A DNA stretch of 64,000 nucleotides, taken from the NCBI GenBank assembly GCA_964245825.1, contig CAXTNT010000007.1, positions 1 to 64,000 on the forward strand. The letters are read 5' to 3'. The position numbers were made by a program, and so were the translations under genes. Below the pieces are notes generated by a model. The model did not search any database, was not told where the DNA came from, and saw only the letters and a program-made list of their open reading frames with translations. Origin of the DNA: CAJCIY01 sp964245825 (lineage in GTDB: Bacteria > Actinomycetota > Actinomycetes > Mycobacteriales > CAJCIY01). Shown piece after piece: positions 63,503-64,000 of the stretch (its first letter is position 1; every line of letters begins with the position of its first letter).

Positions 63503-64000
63503 GACTGACGGCGGCGGGCCACCAGCACCACATTGGTGCTGGGCCAGATCCCCGGCCGGATGTGGATGTCACGCTCGTCGTAGCTGCGCGGGCGGGCGGT
63601 GGGCAGCGCCACGGCCTCGCCCATCGTGCCGGCAACGGTCGGGCTGGCCGCCGCGCCGTCGGACCGGCCTGACCGGCGCCGTCCCTCGAAGGCCTTGAGC
63701 GCCCGCAGACCCCACTGTCGCCACGGCTCCGGCGCGCCGGGGAAGGTGAAGGGCAGGCTCAGCAGGCGCAGTCGACGCGTCCGGGACAGCTCCGCGTCGA
63801 GGATCTGCGGCGAGGCGCCCAGGCCCGCGACCTCGACGATCTCGTACCAGGGATCGAGCAGCGCAACGAGCTCGTCCGGGTCGAACTCGGTCAGGTGGTA
63901 GCGGTTCCAGGGCCGTTGGCGTGGCCAGAGGCGGGTACGCCGGTCGGGAGTGGCGAGAACCAGCAGACCACCCGGGCGCGTCACGCGCGCGGCCTCGGCG
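63499..64000 (-). CDS. Methyltransferase-like protein, partial (5' end beyond the window)
   Basis: The frame stays open to the window end. The visible C-terminal part has AEAARVTRPGGLLVLATPD, which is motif VI of class I SAM methyltransferases, then YHLTEFDPDELVALL. The N-terminal SAM-binding core lies outside. About 165 residues are visible. It is likely another tailoring enzyme of the glycan cluster. Confidence 0.8.
   Translation of the reverse strand, partial: AEAARVTRPGGLLVLATPDRRTRLWPRQRPWNRYHLTEFDPDELVALLDPWYEIVEVAGLGASPQILDAELSRTRRLRLLSLPFTFPGAPEPWRQWGLRALKAFEGRRRSGRSDGAAASPTVAGTMGEAVALPTARPRSYDERDIHIRPGIWPSTNVVLVARRRQS

Overview
The window is high-GC, gene-dense chromosomal DNA from an actinomycete (Actinomycetota). 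The lineage call rests on several things seen together: WhiB, MtrA-MtrB-LpqB, the F420 enzymes FbiA/FbiB/FbiC, a WbbL-type rhamnosyltransferase, DUF4193, DUF3499 and DUF6459 proteins, a split actinobacterial Tad pilus locus, and heavy use of GTG starts and TGA stops. The gene order (prfB-ftsE-ftsX-smpB-ssrA; mtrA-mtrB-lpqB-comF-hpf-secA; manB-DUF3499-metallopeptidase-whiB-fbiA-fbiB; manC-wbbL) matches conserved blocks of mycobacteria and Streptomyces. No mycolic-acid genes are visible, so a Frankiales/Kineosporiales/Geodermatophilales-like organism is possible. The genus cannot be fixed from the sequence.

Layout. 1-9.3 kb: trans-translation and division block (tmRNA, smpB, ftsX, ftsE, prfB), interrupted by galE, an amidohydrolase, a membrane protein and an LPFTG-anchored surface protein; then an FNT-family transporter. 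9.3-14.5 kb: first Tad/Flp pilus cluster (tadA, tadB, tadC, a Flp-like pilin, two TadE-like and one TadG-like protein). 14.3-17.4 kb: small zinc-binding proteins, a DinB/DUF664 protein and pruA. 17.4-23.1 kb: a GNAT/DUF6912/patatin/wax-ester-synthase run, then the missing pilus genes (CpaE-like ATPase and CpaB-like SAF protein). 23.2-25.5 kb: an AlpA-type HTH protein, a conserved unknown, a LysM membrane protein and DUF6459. 25.5-36.4 kb: secA, a tandem GNAT, an orphan NarL-type regulator, hpf, comF, lpqB, mtrB, mtrA. 36.4-45.8 kb: sugar-phosphate genes (SIS isomerase-like, Trm112, manB), small zinc proteins, a degenerate zincin, DUF5719, a giant GT2 membrane protein and whiB. 46-48.7 kb: a 899-residue coiled-coil protein of unknown role. 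48.8-53.6 kb: F420 biosynthesis (fbiC divergent from fbiA-fbiB). 53.6-64 kb: an AlkA-like glycosylase, then a polysaccharide/glycolipid cluster (manC, wbbL, four GT4 enzymes, a flippase-like membrane protein, two methyltransferases, the last cut by the window end).

How the genes fit together. The SIS protein, ManB and ManC would make GDP-mannose for the GT4 enzymes. WbbL, the GT2 protein and the flippase-like protein point to envelope glycan assembly, under the MtrAB-LpqB envelope-stress system. FbiA, FbiB and FbiC cover FO formation, the phospholactate transfer and the final glutamylation of F420; only the guanylyltransferase step (CofC/FbiD) is not seen here. The Tad genes lie in two clusters about 7 kb apart and should act as one machine; no prepilin peptidase is visible. 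Nothing looks like a phage, integrative element, CRISPR array or classical defence island. The least explained items are the long coiled-coil protein, the LPFTG protein with a duplicated four-cysteine domain, a 48-residue Cys/His protein, a strong tadB-tadC hairpin, and a tmRNA whose encoded tag appears to be only eight residues.
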